Shown here in pieces: positions 36,470-51,248 of a DNA stretch of 64,000 nucleotides. Source of the stretch: Raphanus sativus (lineage: Eukaryota > Streptophyta > Magnoliopsida > Brassicales > Brassicaceae); contig NC_079518.1 of the NCBI RefSeq assembly GCF_000801105.2, positions 24,656,800 through 24,720,799 on the forward strand, given 5' to 3'. Made by a program: the position numbers and the translations under genes. The stretch's first letter is position 1. The number at the start of each line of letters is the position of its first letter. Under the pieces are notes generated by a model. It was not told where the DNA came from, ran no database searches, and saw only the letters and a program-made list of their open reading frames with translations.

Positions 36470-36784
36470 CTACACTCAAACAAGCATATGTAAGAAAGAC
36501 AAAAAATGTCTTTGTCGGATCCATTTGTTCTAAATAAAAGATCATTTCTTTCACTGTGACCCACAATTCCCTCTATGCACGCAACAACAACTAACAGTTT
36601 TATACTCGATAAGATGTTACAGAACCTCTAGTTTCAGTAAAAACCCTAACTCTCTGTTCCTGCGGAAACCCTAAAAATATCAAAACCCTAGAAAACCAAA
36701 AACAAAATGCTCTTTCAGACTGAAACCTAATCCTCATGTTGTGAAAGGACATAACAATCGACAAATGGAAAAAGATGAACTCAC
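36470..36784 (-). promoter_or_regulatory. 5' leader intron of TRB1 with three telo-boxes
   Basis: A leader exon ends at 36785 (donor gtgagt on minus) and the coding exon resumes at 36469 after a tgtag acceptor. Inside the intron, aaaccctaa at 36641-36649 and 36666-36674 and aaaccctag at 36683-36691 are telo-box motifs (AAACCCTA), read on the plus strand. TRB proteins bind this motif, so autoregulation is possible. The intron is inferred from splice signals only. Confidence 0.65.
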
Positions 36785-36976
36785 CAGATTTTTCTGAGGG
36801 GAAATTGATCTTCGACCGGCCAATTTCGTTATTTATTCAGGTTTCGTGAGGTCTTCAGAGAAATAAAAATATCTATGGAATTATTTTTTAGGTATTGACA
36901 AATGCTGTCATTTAATTTAAATGGTCCTAATAAACATTTTGAATAAATAATAATTTTTCTTTTTCTAATTTCGCAA

Positions 36977-38859
36977 CTAGATTTTGATCGCGATTTATTG
37001 ACCCATCTTTTTATTCATCAATATGTTTAAATATGATGTTCGGTTTTAGTTTTAGGTTGTTTTTCTTTTTGGATTTCGGTTTCAGTTCGATTATGGTTTT
37101 CGTTTTCTGGTTCAAGAAGTATATAAACCGTTCAGTAATTTATGAATATGAGTTTGGTTTAGGTTTAATTATTTTGGTTTTCTATTTAATCTGAATAATA
37201 ATATTAAGAACCCGACATTGTAAGTGTTTTAGATAAATTATATTGTAAGTGTTTTAGTTAAATATTAAGTGATGCAAAAAGATAAATATTAAGCAACTAA
37301 TGGAAAATGTAAAGGTATATACTCAAAATCGTTAGTGACAAAAGATTTGTTTGAGATATTTTTGTTATATTCTAATGTTATTTTAATTTAAAAATACTTC
37401 ATAAATACAAAGAATTTAAAGTACTTAATTAAACATTTTGACTATATTCTTTATAAGAAGTGTTGAAAATTAAAATGTTTTGTATATAAATTTGTAAGAA
37501 TACATCATCATTGTTTGTACTTGGCATTTCATATAGCAAAAGATTCAAATAATATTTAAAAGTCATGTTACCTTTCTTTTTTGTGAACACAAAAATCATG
37601 TTACCTCAAATATTTGAATTTTAGAACAATATGCGTATATCAATGAAGTCCATATAAAGACAAATGTTTACAATCGAGATATCTTCTAAACATAATTATT
37701 GTATAGATGAAGAGGAATGTTAGTGAGAAAAATGTATATTTAGTTTTTTATTTTAGGTATGATATATATTTAATAATAATTAGTTTATGTATAAGTAAAA
37801 ATAATAGGAAATTTAGTTAAATGTAAGATTATTTGTAAAGAGATAAAAATTGATTATGTTTTAGCAGTATAGATGCTGAAAAACGAAAGACTTATTTTTT
37901 AATTTATTTATAAAAACCAAAATTTGGTACTTACAAAATTATGTGTTTAGAATTTGTAAATTAATATATTTATACTTTTGTTTATCCAACCAGGGTCTAT
38001 GGGATCAGTTTTTATTCAAAACTTTATTTATTGAAAATTAGAAATTTCATACATGTATTTTTATTAAAAATTGTTTTAAATTATAGATATTAAATTAAAT
38101 TAAAATTAATAAATATTATTTTATGAAAATAAGATAATTAATTTATATAACCCGTCCGTATTAATTTTACTTATATTTTAAAACTTTAAATTATAGTACA
38201 AATTTATTTTTAATTTTTATATTGGTCAAAATTTATTTTATTATTTAATAAATTAACTATATTTCATTCAACCCGTATCATACTATATTGAATTATTGTT
38301 AATATTCTAATTTAAATATATAATTATTTATTATTTTATACACCTTACTTTACTATTTTGTTTTAATACGTTGAAGTATGTGGTAAAATTCATGAATATA
38401 TGTTATTCTTTAATTTTATGATTTATAAAATAATTAATATGGATTAAGTTACTTTATATTTATTAGTTGATGTATTAATTTAGTTATGAATATAAATATT
38501 ATAGGAATTTTATTTATTGTTCTATAATGAAAATGAATTAATATTCGTTAATAAATTTATTTAATATTAGTTACGAATTTTATTATTTAAAAGTAAATAT
38601 TAAAAAGAAATTTATATTTACATCTTAAATAAAAAGATATTAAAACATATTATTAAAATAAAATCTTATAAAAAATACTTGAGAATATACTTTTAGATAT
38701 CTTATTTTAAAAATATTAAAATAATAGATTGAATATGATATATATTTAATAATAATTAAGTTAGCTGCAAGAGAAAAAATAAGAAGTTAAATAAATAAAA
38801 TGATCCAACATAGACTACTTGCAAGTATATAAAAAGTTCTTCTATTTTAATAGTATTGA
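36977..38859 (-). mobile_element. Possible Helitron, upstream member of an abutting pair
   Basis: On the minus strand it starts TCAATACTATTAAAATAGAAG at 38859. A candidate end, CGCGATCAAAATCTAG, is at 36977, followed by a host T, but its hairpin is weak. Interior AT-rich, no gene. Confidence 0.4.
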
Positions 38860-39529
38860 CTAGATTTTGACCCGCGCTTTCAAAGCGCGGGTTTATGTTT
38901 GGTGAAAATTTTATATAATCACATTTATATAATCCGTCTTGTATATGCATTTATATAACCCGTCTCATATATGTGTTTTATATCCGGGTTTATGTTCGGT
39001 TAAAACTATATTGTACATGTATTTTTAGGTTTTTAATTTTGAATTAGATATTTTAAATATAAATCAATATAACAGTTTTATAGTTTTGATCGGTGTTTTG
39101 AAACCCGACTCGAACCTGCGGTTGAACGAATTACCGGTTTGTAATCCGGTATTTTTAATATTGTGATTTTTTCTAATGATAAGACAAATTCGGTGATCAT
39201 AAGTTGAAAATTTGTTTAAAATATATTTATATTTTTCAAAATCGTTCTAAATGATAATGATTATTGTCAAAATTAATAATTTTAGAATTAGAAAACCGGT
39301 GGTTAATAACAGTATCAAACATGGAAATAATCGATGCAGTATCAAACAAAGAAATAATCGCAGGCCGAAATTAAATTAGGAAACCGGTGATTAATGACAA
39401 ACCAAAAAATAATTAAGAAGAAACTGACGCAGAATATCCAGAATACCCTTAATGAATACAAAGGAAAGATTATTCGGTAGGGATAAAAAAATAAAAATCC
39501 AAAACATGCTTGTACTTTAATAGTATAGA
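38860..39529 (-). mobile_element. Non-autonomous Helitron (670 bp)
   Basis: Starts TCTATACTATTAAAGTAC at 39529 on the minus strand. Ends with the hairpin CCCGCGCTTTGAAAGCGCGGG then tcaaaatCTAG at 38860-38863, the textbook Brassicaceae ATREP end. It directly abuts the neighbouring 5' end at 38859. Confidence 0.85.
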
Positions 39530-40119
39530 TAAGTACACAATAGACTGCAAATTTCCGGCATTCAAGTTTTAATTTATAACTTCACAAGATTGAAGTGAAA
39601 TATGTTTAGTCCACGATAGCGGATAATTTTAAAGAATTCAGTAAAACTTAATTTTATTTAATTTTCATTATTAATACAATGTTACATAAATTTTTCTAAA
39701 TATGTGGATGTCACATTTTCATAATTTTTATTAACTGTTAAATTTTATATGGTCAGATTTATTTTTGGGCAGAATTTTGGGTCAATGTTGTTGGTTTAGT
39801 TCCACGACAGGATTTGTTTTGATTTGGCATCAGTTATATTTAATACTAATAAAATTTTGGATTAGGCTTAAAAGTTAAATATTACACTTGGCTAGCAGAT
39901 TAAGCGTAGGAATATAACACTAAATTAATATATTATTATGTTGTTTTGTAAATATTTGGATAATTGATGAATATTCCCTACCGGTTAATTTTGATTATTA
40001 TATTAGAAGGAATACAATGATTAAACAGGATATATAATGTAACAGAATTATAAGGGATCTTTTAGTTTTCTAGTGAGATTTGAATAGGTCCAAACTTTAA
40101 TGACAACATATTTTAAGTA

Positions 40120-40153
40120 GATAAAAATTAGGATTCTATTTTAATAGAGTAGA
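40120..40153 (-). mobile_element. Helitron 5' end
   Basis: The minus strand reads TCTACTCTATTAAAATAGAA, followed on the plus side by the expected host T. No partner 3' end was identified outside the element at 38860-39529. Confidence 0.45.
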
Positions 40154-40259
40154 TGTCCTATACATAGAGTTTTCGTATGTATATGTCTTAACAAATCAAA
40201 TTTCGCAAATAGTAAACTAGATTATGTAACAATACAATTGAATTTCGATACTTGTTAAA

Positions 40260-40560
40260 TATTTGATTTATTCATTTTAGTTTAGTGTGACGAGAGTTGT
40301 AACAGATCGCGAGAAAGCATCATTGTAGAGAGATCAAGAGATCAAGTTTGATCTGTTCTAGTGGATTGCTGGCTAAGTCCAGCCCCGGTGAGTATAGCTT
40401 CTTCTCCAATTTGGAGGAGAGAGGTGAACACCGGACAAACAAGATTGTGTCTTTTCTTTTATTGTTTATCTTATCTTGCATGTGCTTGAATCCAATTCTA
40501 ACAACAAAGTAGTTAAGCGGTTGAGTCTAAGGAGTGGATTGAGCGTAGGATCTTCACATG
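40260..40560 (+). repeat. LTR-like remnant
   Basis: Contains gatctgttctagtggattgc, ccagccccggtgagta and gagaggtgaacaccggacaa, resembling the R/U5 part of plant Copia LTRs. Ends, coding domains and target duplication were not found. Confidence 0.35.
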
Positions 40561-42599
40561 TTTGTTTCAAGTTTTTAAAGGTTTCTCGAAATGTAGAGTT
40601 TTTGAAAAAACTAATAAAATTTTAAATATTTGAATTAATAATATATAAAATATATAAAAAGTTTTAAAAATTAATTTTCAAAGAATTCTTTATATTTTTC
40701 ATTTCAAACAGTTTGGTTACTTTCTAAAATGTCAAATAATTGTTTTTTACTTTTTAAGTTTCAAATATCTTCATAGGAATTGATATTTTGATTCATTAGT
40801 TTTTCACTATAAAATATCATTTAAACTCCACCAAATCTCTTTTGATAGATTTTATTGCCAAAAACCATATTTTCCAGTAAGCTGGAATTTATGAGAAAGT
40901 ATACAAATGACTAATCTAATAAACTTGGATTTCATATAGAATTTATTAATGCTAAATACAATAAGATGAAACACACTCCTAGATCTTCACGGCACCTCCT
41001 CCACTTAGAGAGAAAAAAAATCCTCTCAAATCCTTAGTCCAATAAGACCCCAGCTATTTTCTAAAAGACATGTACATCAATTGTTCAAACCAAAAATCAT
41101 AGGAGATTAAATTTGTTTGCTCTTTTCTCTAAAAAAACAAGATGAGATTTCTAAATTCTCATCAAAATGGATTGAAGTTGATTATTATATGTTTAGCTGA
41201 GACTAGAAATATCATTAGACAAGGTTCAAGTGAGTTCAACATTGTAATTAATAGTTTTAAGTGTTGTAAATTAAACAAAACTTAAACGTAACCCAATTTT
41301 CAACATGGATCATATCCTTGTTAGGGTTAAAAGATACGTATTCATTACCAACGGATGTCCCATCCATTTTCTTATGACAAACAGATTAGAACATGTTTTT
41401 AACGCCTACAACATGTTTATTTTACTTGAGTAATTTACATTGGTTTCTTAATCTAATTTGGTCCATGCCGAGTTCTAGTTGATTATGGATTTGTAATTTT
41501 TAACACTAAATCATTTGAATTTGACGGGATGGGTTTAAAATTTTTTTCTAAACATTGGTGTTGTGTTAAAATGAAAGTTAAAAAGTAATGTGTGTGGTGG
41601 TTTAAACTCTTAAATACGTCGTTTGTGTGCCAATAACAACAATATCCTCATGTTTTTTCATGTGCAATAAATACTTTAAGGTAATGCAAGTTACACAAGA
41701 AAATATTTGAAAAACTAGGAAAATAGTAGTAAAGAAAATAAATGGTTGGTCTAAACGGGCTGGCGGGCAGTGAGAACACCTACTGACAGTCCTAGTTTAT
41801 TTTCTCTTTTCAAATATAATATTTTGATTTGAAATTTTTGCATCACGTTGAACATGTTAGCTAGTGTTATGCAAATAAGAAGTTAAATATCAATAAATAT
41901 AAGATACATTTTTCAGAAAAAGAGACTAGAATGGTTTAATTAGTTATGATAAAAATTGTATGTTTATATTCTTATCATTATACAGAATACAAATGAGCTC
42001 AACTAGATTAATATTTTATGAAAATTTGAAAATATTTACCATTTATAGTTCTAGTAACAATCCAATCATAATTCAGAAAAGGTATTTCCTTAAACTATTT
42101 ATTCCAAAAAAAAGTTATAGTAATGTTGTTCATAGAATAGTATATTCATATACTCATGCATCTATTATCTGCAATTTTATGTTCTTTCTATTGTTGAAAA
42201 ATGTATTTATTGTCTAAACTAAACTTCATTAAATACGGTTTGTTCTTTTACTGGTATTTTTATTTTATTTCTTTTTTACTAAGCCGAGAATATAAATAAG
42301 TCATACCAATTAGTCAAGAATTATACATTGTGCTCAATCTTTGTTTAAAAAAGGAGAGAAGAGAATGTTTAAATGGTTGGTGGAGTTAGTTGTATACTTT
42401 TGGGGCATTAAGATGAGAATAATCTGCTCCTTCAAAAAGTTTTCAGGAATTTGTAATCCTACACATCATCATATCCTTGATATAATCAGACAAAGTGGGA
42501 AAATCTAAGTCAAACCAGGGTTTAATTAATGCTTTAGTCCGATTCATTTTCTATATACATATTGCACTAGTGTTAATTACGTGTAGGCCTAATTACGTG

Positions 42600-42605
42600 C
42601 ACGTG
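42600..42605. promoter_or_regulatory. G-box upstream of NAT4
   Basis: CACGTG within acgtgcacgtga, 170 bp before the NAT4 start. Such sites bind bZIP or bHLH factors. A TATATAG (42704-42710) lies 63 bp before the start. Confidence 0.55.
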
Positions 42606-42772
42606 AACACAAAGCGAAAATAAGAGGAAGAAAAGAAACAGTCAAAATAGTTGCCCGCCTAACGTTTAACACCTTTGTAGTCATTTTAAGCAAAAGTTTT
42701 GAATATATAGCTCTCAAAAGTATTGTAGAAGTTATCGAAAAGCTAACCAAAGAAAGAAAGTTGCAGAGAGTT

Positions 42773-45379
42773 ATGGCGAAAATAGATGATTTTGCGCCAT
42801 TTCCAGTTAAAGATCAGCTTCCAGGAGTTGAATATTGTGTATCCAGCTCTCCAAATTGGCGTATGTCTGTTTAATTTCGTTGGTTATGTTATTCTTTATA
42901 TTAGTCGTCAATTTACGTTTAATGTCTTTTTTTTTTGAAACACTTTACGTTTAATGTCTAATACAAGGAATCCATGCGTGTATCAATGGTTATACAACTT
43001 GTTTGATTTGTGTTTATATTGATGCAGCTGAAGGAATAGTTCAAGGGTTTCAACATTACATTGTAATGCTAGGAACTACTGTAATAATACCTTCTATACT
43101 CGTTCCTCTCATGGGTGGTGGTGACGTAAGCATTAACATTAGTCTCATCTTAATTATTTATGACCACTATGTTTGATTAAAAACAGAGCAAATTTGAGAG
43201 ATTATGACGTCATTATCAGGTGCAGAAAGCGGAAGTGATAAACACAGTACTGTTCGTGTCGGGAATAAACACGTTACTGCAGAGTTTATTCGGAAGTAGA
43301 CTTCCTGTCGTCATCGGAGCTTCTTATGCTTACGTCATCCCTGCTCTATACATCACTTTCTCTTACCGTTTCACTTATTATCTCCATCCTCACCTGGTTA
43401 GAACACAATCCATTTTCTTTGGAAACATTTGACAGCTTAGTGTCGAATAAAACTGAAAGTTCATGTTGTTAATTAATACAGAGATTTGAGGAGACAATGA
43501 GAGCAATTCAAGGAGCTCTCATCATTGCTTCTATATGCCACATGGTCATGGGTTTCTTTGGTTTGTGGAGAATCTTGGTCAGGTCAGGAAGAGGGGACAA
43601 AGAACTCATGTTGTACTATTACTTGTGGAACAAGGAAACTAAAAGCCCTTTTGTTTTTGCTGTTATTAGGTTTCTTACCCCTCTCTCAGCTGCTCCCCTC
43701 GTGATTCTCACCGGAGTAGGACTCGTTGTTCTTGCGTTCCCTCAGGTAAATGATTCTATATTAACTCCAAAAAACATTGATTAGGTTTAGGGATTTTTTT
43801 TTTGGTTTTGCGTGGAGCTTAAGTATAGTCTTTTGTGTTGCAGCTTGCGAGATGTGTAGAGATTGGACTCCCAGCGTTGATCATACTCATAATCTTATCT
43901 CAGGTTGAAGTTAATTTTATAAGCTTTGTATGAACCCATCAGTTCTGAATCTCTGACAATGATTGTGTGTATCTTGTTGCGTGTGCTACAATCTACCAGT
44001 ATCTTCCCCACTTGTTCAAGTGTAAGAGATCGATATGCGAGCAGTTCGCTGTTCTGTTCACGATAGCGATCGTATGGGCTTACGCAGAGATTCTAACAGC
44101 AGCTGGAGCTTACGATAAAAGGCCTGACAGTACACAGCTCAGTTGTCGAACAGACCGGTCCGGTCTCATTAGTGCTTCTCCATGGTCTGCTCATTTTCCA
44201 TTTAGATTTCCTCTGTTTCAAGATAAAAACAGAGGATACTTTTTTTGAAAGACTTCTTCTATCTTTCGCAGGGTGAAAGTTCCATATCCGTTGCAGTGGG
44301 GACGTCCAAGTTTCCATGGAAGCGATGCATTCGCAATGATTGCTGCTTCTTACGTGGCCATTGTCGAGGTTTAGATCACCATCTGAGCTCACATTCTTGG
44401 TTTACAAAAGGATTATCTTGCTGAAAGATTAGGTCTTCATGTTTGATCTTTGTTAGACGACAGGTACACTCATTGCTGCTTCAAGATTTGGTAGTGCAAC
44501 ACATATACCTCCCTCAGTGCTTAGCCGCGGCATCGGGTGGCAGGGCATAGGCGTTTTGCTGGATGGACTGTTTGGAACAGCAACCGGGTCAACAGCTTTG
44601 GTGTAATGCAAATCAATCTCTTGAATCAAGAACGCTTTCGTGTGCTGGGATCTTGAATTTTATTTTTATTTTGAAGTGAAAATGCAGGGCTTCTTGGACT
44701 AACAAAGGTTGGGAGCAGAAGAGTAGTTCAGATATCTGCTGGTTTCATGATCTTCTTCTCCATATTTGGCAAGTTTGGAGCTGTTCTTGCATCGATACCA
44801 TTACCTATATTTGCAGCCTTGTACTGTGTTCTATTCGCCTATGTTGGTACGTATATCTCAAGAACTAGACTCTTTCTACTCCTTATAGATTTTCTATAAA
44901 TGTGATTGAGATCAAGGAGAGGACATTGTGAACAGCTTCTGCAGGACTTGGCCTTCTTCAGTTCTGCAACGTAAACAGCTTCAGGACTAAATTCATCCTC
45001 GGCTTCTCCATCTTCATCGGTCTCTCCGTCGCACAGTACTTCACTGAATATCTGTTCATCTCTGGTCGTGGACCCGTTCACACACGCACCTCTGCTGTAA
45101 GTGTATTACATCATCACTTTGTTTGTCTTGTGTGTACTGATTCGTTTGTCATGGACGCAGTTCAATGTGATAATGCAAGTGATATTCTCTTCGGCTGCAA
45201 CGGTTGGGATAATGGCAGCGTTCTTGTTGGACTGTACTCATAGCTACGGACACGACTCGGTGAGGAGAGACAGTGGAAGACATTGGTGGGAGAAGTTTAG
45301 AGTCTACTACACTGATACTCGTACCGAAGAGTTCTACGCATTGCCTTATAACCTCAACCGTTTCTTCCCTTCTTTCTAG
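42773..45379 (+). CDS. NAT4: Nucleobase-ascorbate transporter (NAT/NCS2), NAT4-like
   Basis: Twelve exons join in frame to 525 aa: 42773-42860, 43028-43125, 43220-43396, 43482-43582, 43670-43745, 43844-43903, 44000-44184, 44272-44368, 44457-44602, 44677-44846, 44936-45096, 45161-45379. The start MAKIDDFAPFPVKDQLPGVE, the family QH motif (GFQHYIVMLGTTV) and the NAT signature E-N-x-G-x4-T-K (ENAGLLGLTK) are all present, along with many hydrophobic segments and the C-terminus EFYALPYNLNRFFPSF. Members are plasma-membrane purine, xanthine or uracil permeases. No frame break. The symbol follows synteny with At1g49960. CLPR1 converges on it, with 200 bp between the stop codons. Confidence 0.96.
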
Positions 45380-45579
45380 AAAACGCGAGTCTTAGTTTCT
45401 TCAGTGTGTGAGAAACCTGCATCTAGAGAGAGATATATATGTACCAAAAAAAACAAGACTCCAACTAGAGAACTTTTGTATGTTTCTTTTATCTTTGTGT
45501 TTGCTTACAGATTGTAACAGCTACATATTCCAGAGTGATTAGGCAAATTGAGATTCAAACTCTGTTTTTTTTCAATTGA

Positions 45580-47797
45580 TCACCTTAGTCCGGCTGGAGA
45601 TGTTGGACTGCCTCCTCCAGGTCTTCCAATGGCTCTTTGGGCAAGAGACCCATCATAATCCTAAACACAAACGTATTTTTCCATTTTAACATCAATGTAG
45701 CCAACATAAAGATAACTTGGTTCTAGCCTTCTAGGTGTGTACATAATAAAGTATTAATGTAAAAATTACCCGTTTCTCGAAGGAACTGTCCTGCGAGTTA
45801 GCTATCTTGTCTGCGATTCCATAGTCAATGGCAGCTTGTGCTTGGAGATATTTAGGTCGCTTAATGTCCTCGTTGATCTGCTCTTTGGTTTTGCCTGTTC
45901 CCTTAGCTAACAGCTCGATGTAGTACTCAGTATTTGCATCAAGTTCTTTGGCCTGCCAGAGGAGGAATATTCAGTACAATACAATGGATTAACATAAAAG
46001 GGTACAAGAATGTGAGAGCCACCTTTATCCACATGTCTATGGCAGCTCCACTCGATCTGTTTACTTTTGGCAGATACAGTTTTGCTGCACCATAAAGCAT
46101 CAAAACTTAGAAGCTGGACAAGAGGTACTTATATGCATATCATGATCTAATAATGCAAGGTTAAAGTACCATACTTGATGAATGTGGCTGAACTGCACGG
46201 TAACCCTTTTTACCGAGAGAAAGAAGCATTGCTGCTTGACCAAAAGCCATGCCACAGTTGATAGTGTATACATCTGATTTGCAATACTTTTAACCCACAC
46301 AAAAATATAGAAACAGTGAAATGATTACTTTGTCATCACAATCAAGATAAATGAATGCACAGATTCTTTTTACTGAGATGACTTACAGAAATGGTGTCAG
46401 CTATGGCATAAGCCTCTGTTTCTGACCCAACAGTCTCCATCTTCTCATTCTACATGGCATTTAGCAAAACGATATAATAGTACATTAGATCAAGCAGGTT
46501 GTCCAGATAATTCCATCAACAAACATCTTGAACTAACCTGAGTCCCGGGTGAATTGATGTATAGGTAGATAGGCTTTGCTGGGTTGTCATAGTCTAACCA
46601 CATAAACTGAGCAACGAGTAACTCAGTAACTGCAGGTACGATCTGCAGGTAAAAACGAAGAAAGATCAATGCCCGAGCAGAGAGGAAACATAGTAACGAT
46701 TAAGTTAACGAGACACATGGAGAAGTCTTTACAGGCATGCCAAGGTAGCAAATCCGAGCATCCAAGAGCAAAGAAGGCAAATCCGGAGGAGCAGTTCTTG
46801 GTCTTGCAGATCCTCCTCCGCCGCCTCCACCACCTCTGTACATTTGGACACTCATGCTGTATCTCCTAGGATCTGCTGCATTCATACCAGACATACTCCA
46901 TGTTCCTCCGTTGTCTAAATAATTACTTCTAGACGAGATGCTTTCCTATTATCAACAAAGAAGCACGCCAAAAGACAAAATAAGATCCATATATTCCAGA
47001 AGCAACTTTGCACTCCTCTCTAACTTTTTCCAGATTCTGAAACTGTAACTATTTTTTTTTAATTCATAAGATGGATTAAAAAGAGAGAATCAACCTCTGT
47101 AACTTTCTCTGCTTGCCTGCGGACAGGGCTGTCCTCTGTCATGAACATATCCATTTGAGCTGGATTGAGCCCGTAGAAATACTGGGGTACACTCTTGAAG
47201 TTCTGCATCACTAAGAAAAGGCAAGGAACATAGAATGTCAGATCAATTATTTCTATTGAGACTACAAGTGTTCTTCACTTCTATTTGCACAAACTTCAGT
47301 TCCAACCAAGAAAATTGCAGCAATCAAGATTATATTACACAGACAAACATATAAAGGGCAGAAGGTTTTCACTTTGTTGATGCCAAAGACATAATCTTTA
47401 GTACTAAGGTACTTTGTGTAAGCTAATCAGAGTAACATACATAACTTTGTGACCCAATTCATCACACAATTAAGATAAATAACGGATAAGGTTGGGACCT
47501 AAGAATAAATTTATACGAATGAAAACAAGTAAAAGAACAAAGCTGAGGGAGAAGTAGAAAACCTCCATCTTTGAGATTGTCTCCACGGAACTGTTTGGGG
47601 ATGTGTTCAAAGCTCATATCTTTAGCAGAAGCGATGCAGTTCGATCTTCTTGTGCGTCTTGGAACAGTAGAGCAAGGCATGTTCGAGGAGAAGAGCTTAG
47701 ATCCCGACACGAACGGTGATTTGGGAAGAGCGAACTTGGAACAGACAGATTCATGGTTGAGCTGTGAGCTAAGAGGAGAGACCATCGAAGTCGCCAT
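45580..47797 (-). CDS. CLPR1: Plastid Clp protease subunit ClpR1
   Basis: Nine exons join in frame to 389 aa: 47563-47797, 47095-47210, 46733-46945, 46538-46642, 46387-46449, 46175-46286, 46023-46084, 45770-45952, 45580-45660 (minus). The N-terminus MATSMVSPLSSQLNHE is Ser-rich, as expected of a chloroplast transit peptide. The ClpP-fold core includes DLPSLLLDARICYLGMP, PIYLYINSPGTQ and INCGMAFGQAAMLLSLG. The active-site Ser that ClpP has after GQAA is absent, as in all ClpR proteins. ClpR1 is a structural subunit of the stromal ClpPR core and is needed for plastid protein turnover. The upstream TTG two codons before the ATG is not needed. Shares an upstream region with TUA2. Confidence 0.96.
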
Positions 47798-50077
<2,280 letters not shown>

Positions 50078-50536
50078 GAACATTGTTTCTTGTTGTTTTC
50101 TGTTATCCTTTGGTGTTTGCATGATTGTGCTCGAAACACTCTTGTGACGAGTCTTTAGTTTGTGTTTTCTCGTACCTCCTCATGCTGTTTGAATTCTATT
50201 ATGGTTCTATTTGTGTGTTTAATTCTCATTTCTTATCACCATCTAGTTTAGTTGCGATCTAACCTAAATTATCTTTAATGTTAAAAAAACAACATAAAAG
50301 AATCTGAAAGTGGAAGTTGAATTATTGTTTTACTCTATCTAATTATACTAACACTTGTGAAAATATATATGATTGCATGAGAAGATGACTTTTTATACTT
50401 TATAGTGAACACTTTTTTAAAAGGTGCACGCAAACAAAACAGAAGTAACATTATTTTAACAGCCGTAAGGAACAGATAAAAGAAGATATAACAATATAAT
50501 TAACTACTACTTCTGTGGAGCAGCGAGAACACATTG
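50078..50536. other. TUA2 3' flank and short intergenic DNA
   Basis: TUA2 3' UTR (to about 50270, duplicated downstream), then AT-rich DNA up to the TRIM. Confidence 0.6.
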
Positions 50537-50820
50537 TATTGATAAGAAACATCTCACATCGGAAATATAAGAATTATTCTACTACTATATAAAGGGTTAG
50601 GGCCAATCCACTAATTGCCAATTGGTTTTAAGTTGGAAGCCCATAATTAACCCGAATATAACATGGTATCAGAGCGATAAGATCCTTTGACCTAATTTAC
50701 TACAACTACTACTACACCAATGTTGGGCCCTCTGTGGATGTTATTCCCACATTGTCCACGCTTCAGATCTAGATGTCTGAGCGTGAGAGTTGGAAGCTCA
50801 TAATTAACCCGAATATAACA
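50537..50820 (+). mobile_element. TRIM retrotransposon (truncated second LTR)
   Basis: The 5' LTR of 127 bp (50537-50663) runs tattgataag...atataaca. The Met-tRNA primer binding site tggtatcagagc (50664-50675) follows directly. The 3' end is the last 33 bp of the LTR (50788-50820). A 5-bp duplication, cattg, flanks it at 50532-50536 and 50821-50825. No coding capacity, as usual for TRIMs. Confidence 0.88.
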
Positions 50821-50831
50821 CATTGTTGGTG

Positions 50832-50954
50832 CTAATTTAGACGAGGATTGATCCCAGAGATCCTCTCATCCTCCAACAGAGTATATGGATCGATGTAAGG
50901 TGGTGGTGAAACCGGAGTCCTGCTTCCATCATGAATGAAATCTGCTCCAAAGTA
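50832..50954 (-). pseudogene. Orphan terminal exon of an unidentified gene
   Basis: A 41-codon frame follows a good acceptor (tgcaag, minus) and ends in TAG; it encodes YFGADFIHDGSRTPVSPPPY and then a tail ending GINPRLN. No upstream exon is evident between here and the tubulin duplicate at 51249. It may be the last exon of the gene that once lay convergent to TUA2 (possibly the At1g50020 relative; from memory, uncertain). The TRIM sits 11 bp past its stop. Confidence 0.4.
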
Positions 50955-51248
50955 CTTGCATTTTCAAACAAAAAGACACAATCAGTCCATAGGTAGAGAC
51001 AAAACCTTACAAAAGAAACCATAAAACTCACTGACACAGTGTGGAAGACAGAAATGGGTCTTTAAAGACCACTTAGTTGTTTGGGAGAGAGTTAAATAGA
51101 CTAATCTCCACAATTACAATTGGCTCTTTCTTATGTTAGGTTTGATCCTTAGTTCTTCTTCATTGCTATAATTTATTAAAGGACAATGAAGAAAACAACA
51201 CTTTGTTGTATCTTTAATCAACTTACAAGGTAAAGGGCAGAGAAGGCG

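Larger units (their letters stand above)
36850..42590. other. Gene-free AT-rich intergenic region
   Basis: No gene found in 5.7 kb. It contains abutting Helitrons (36977-39529), a further Helitron 5' end (40120-40153) and an LTR-like segment (40260-40560); the rest is AT-rich sequence without recognisable features. Confidence 0.7.
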
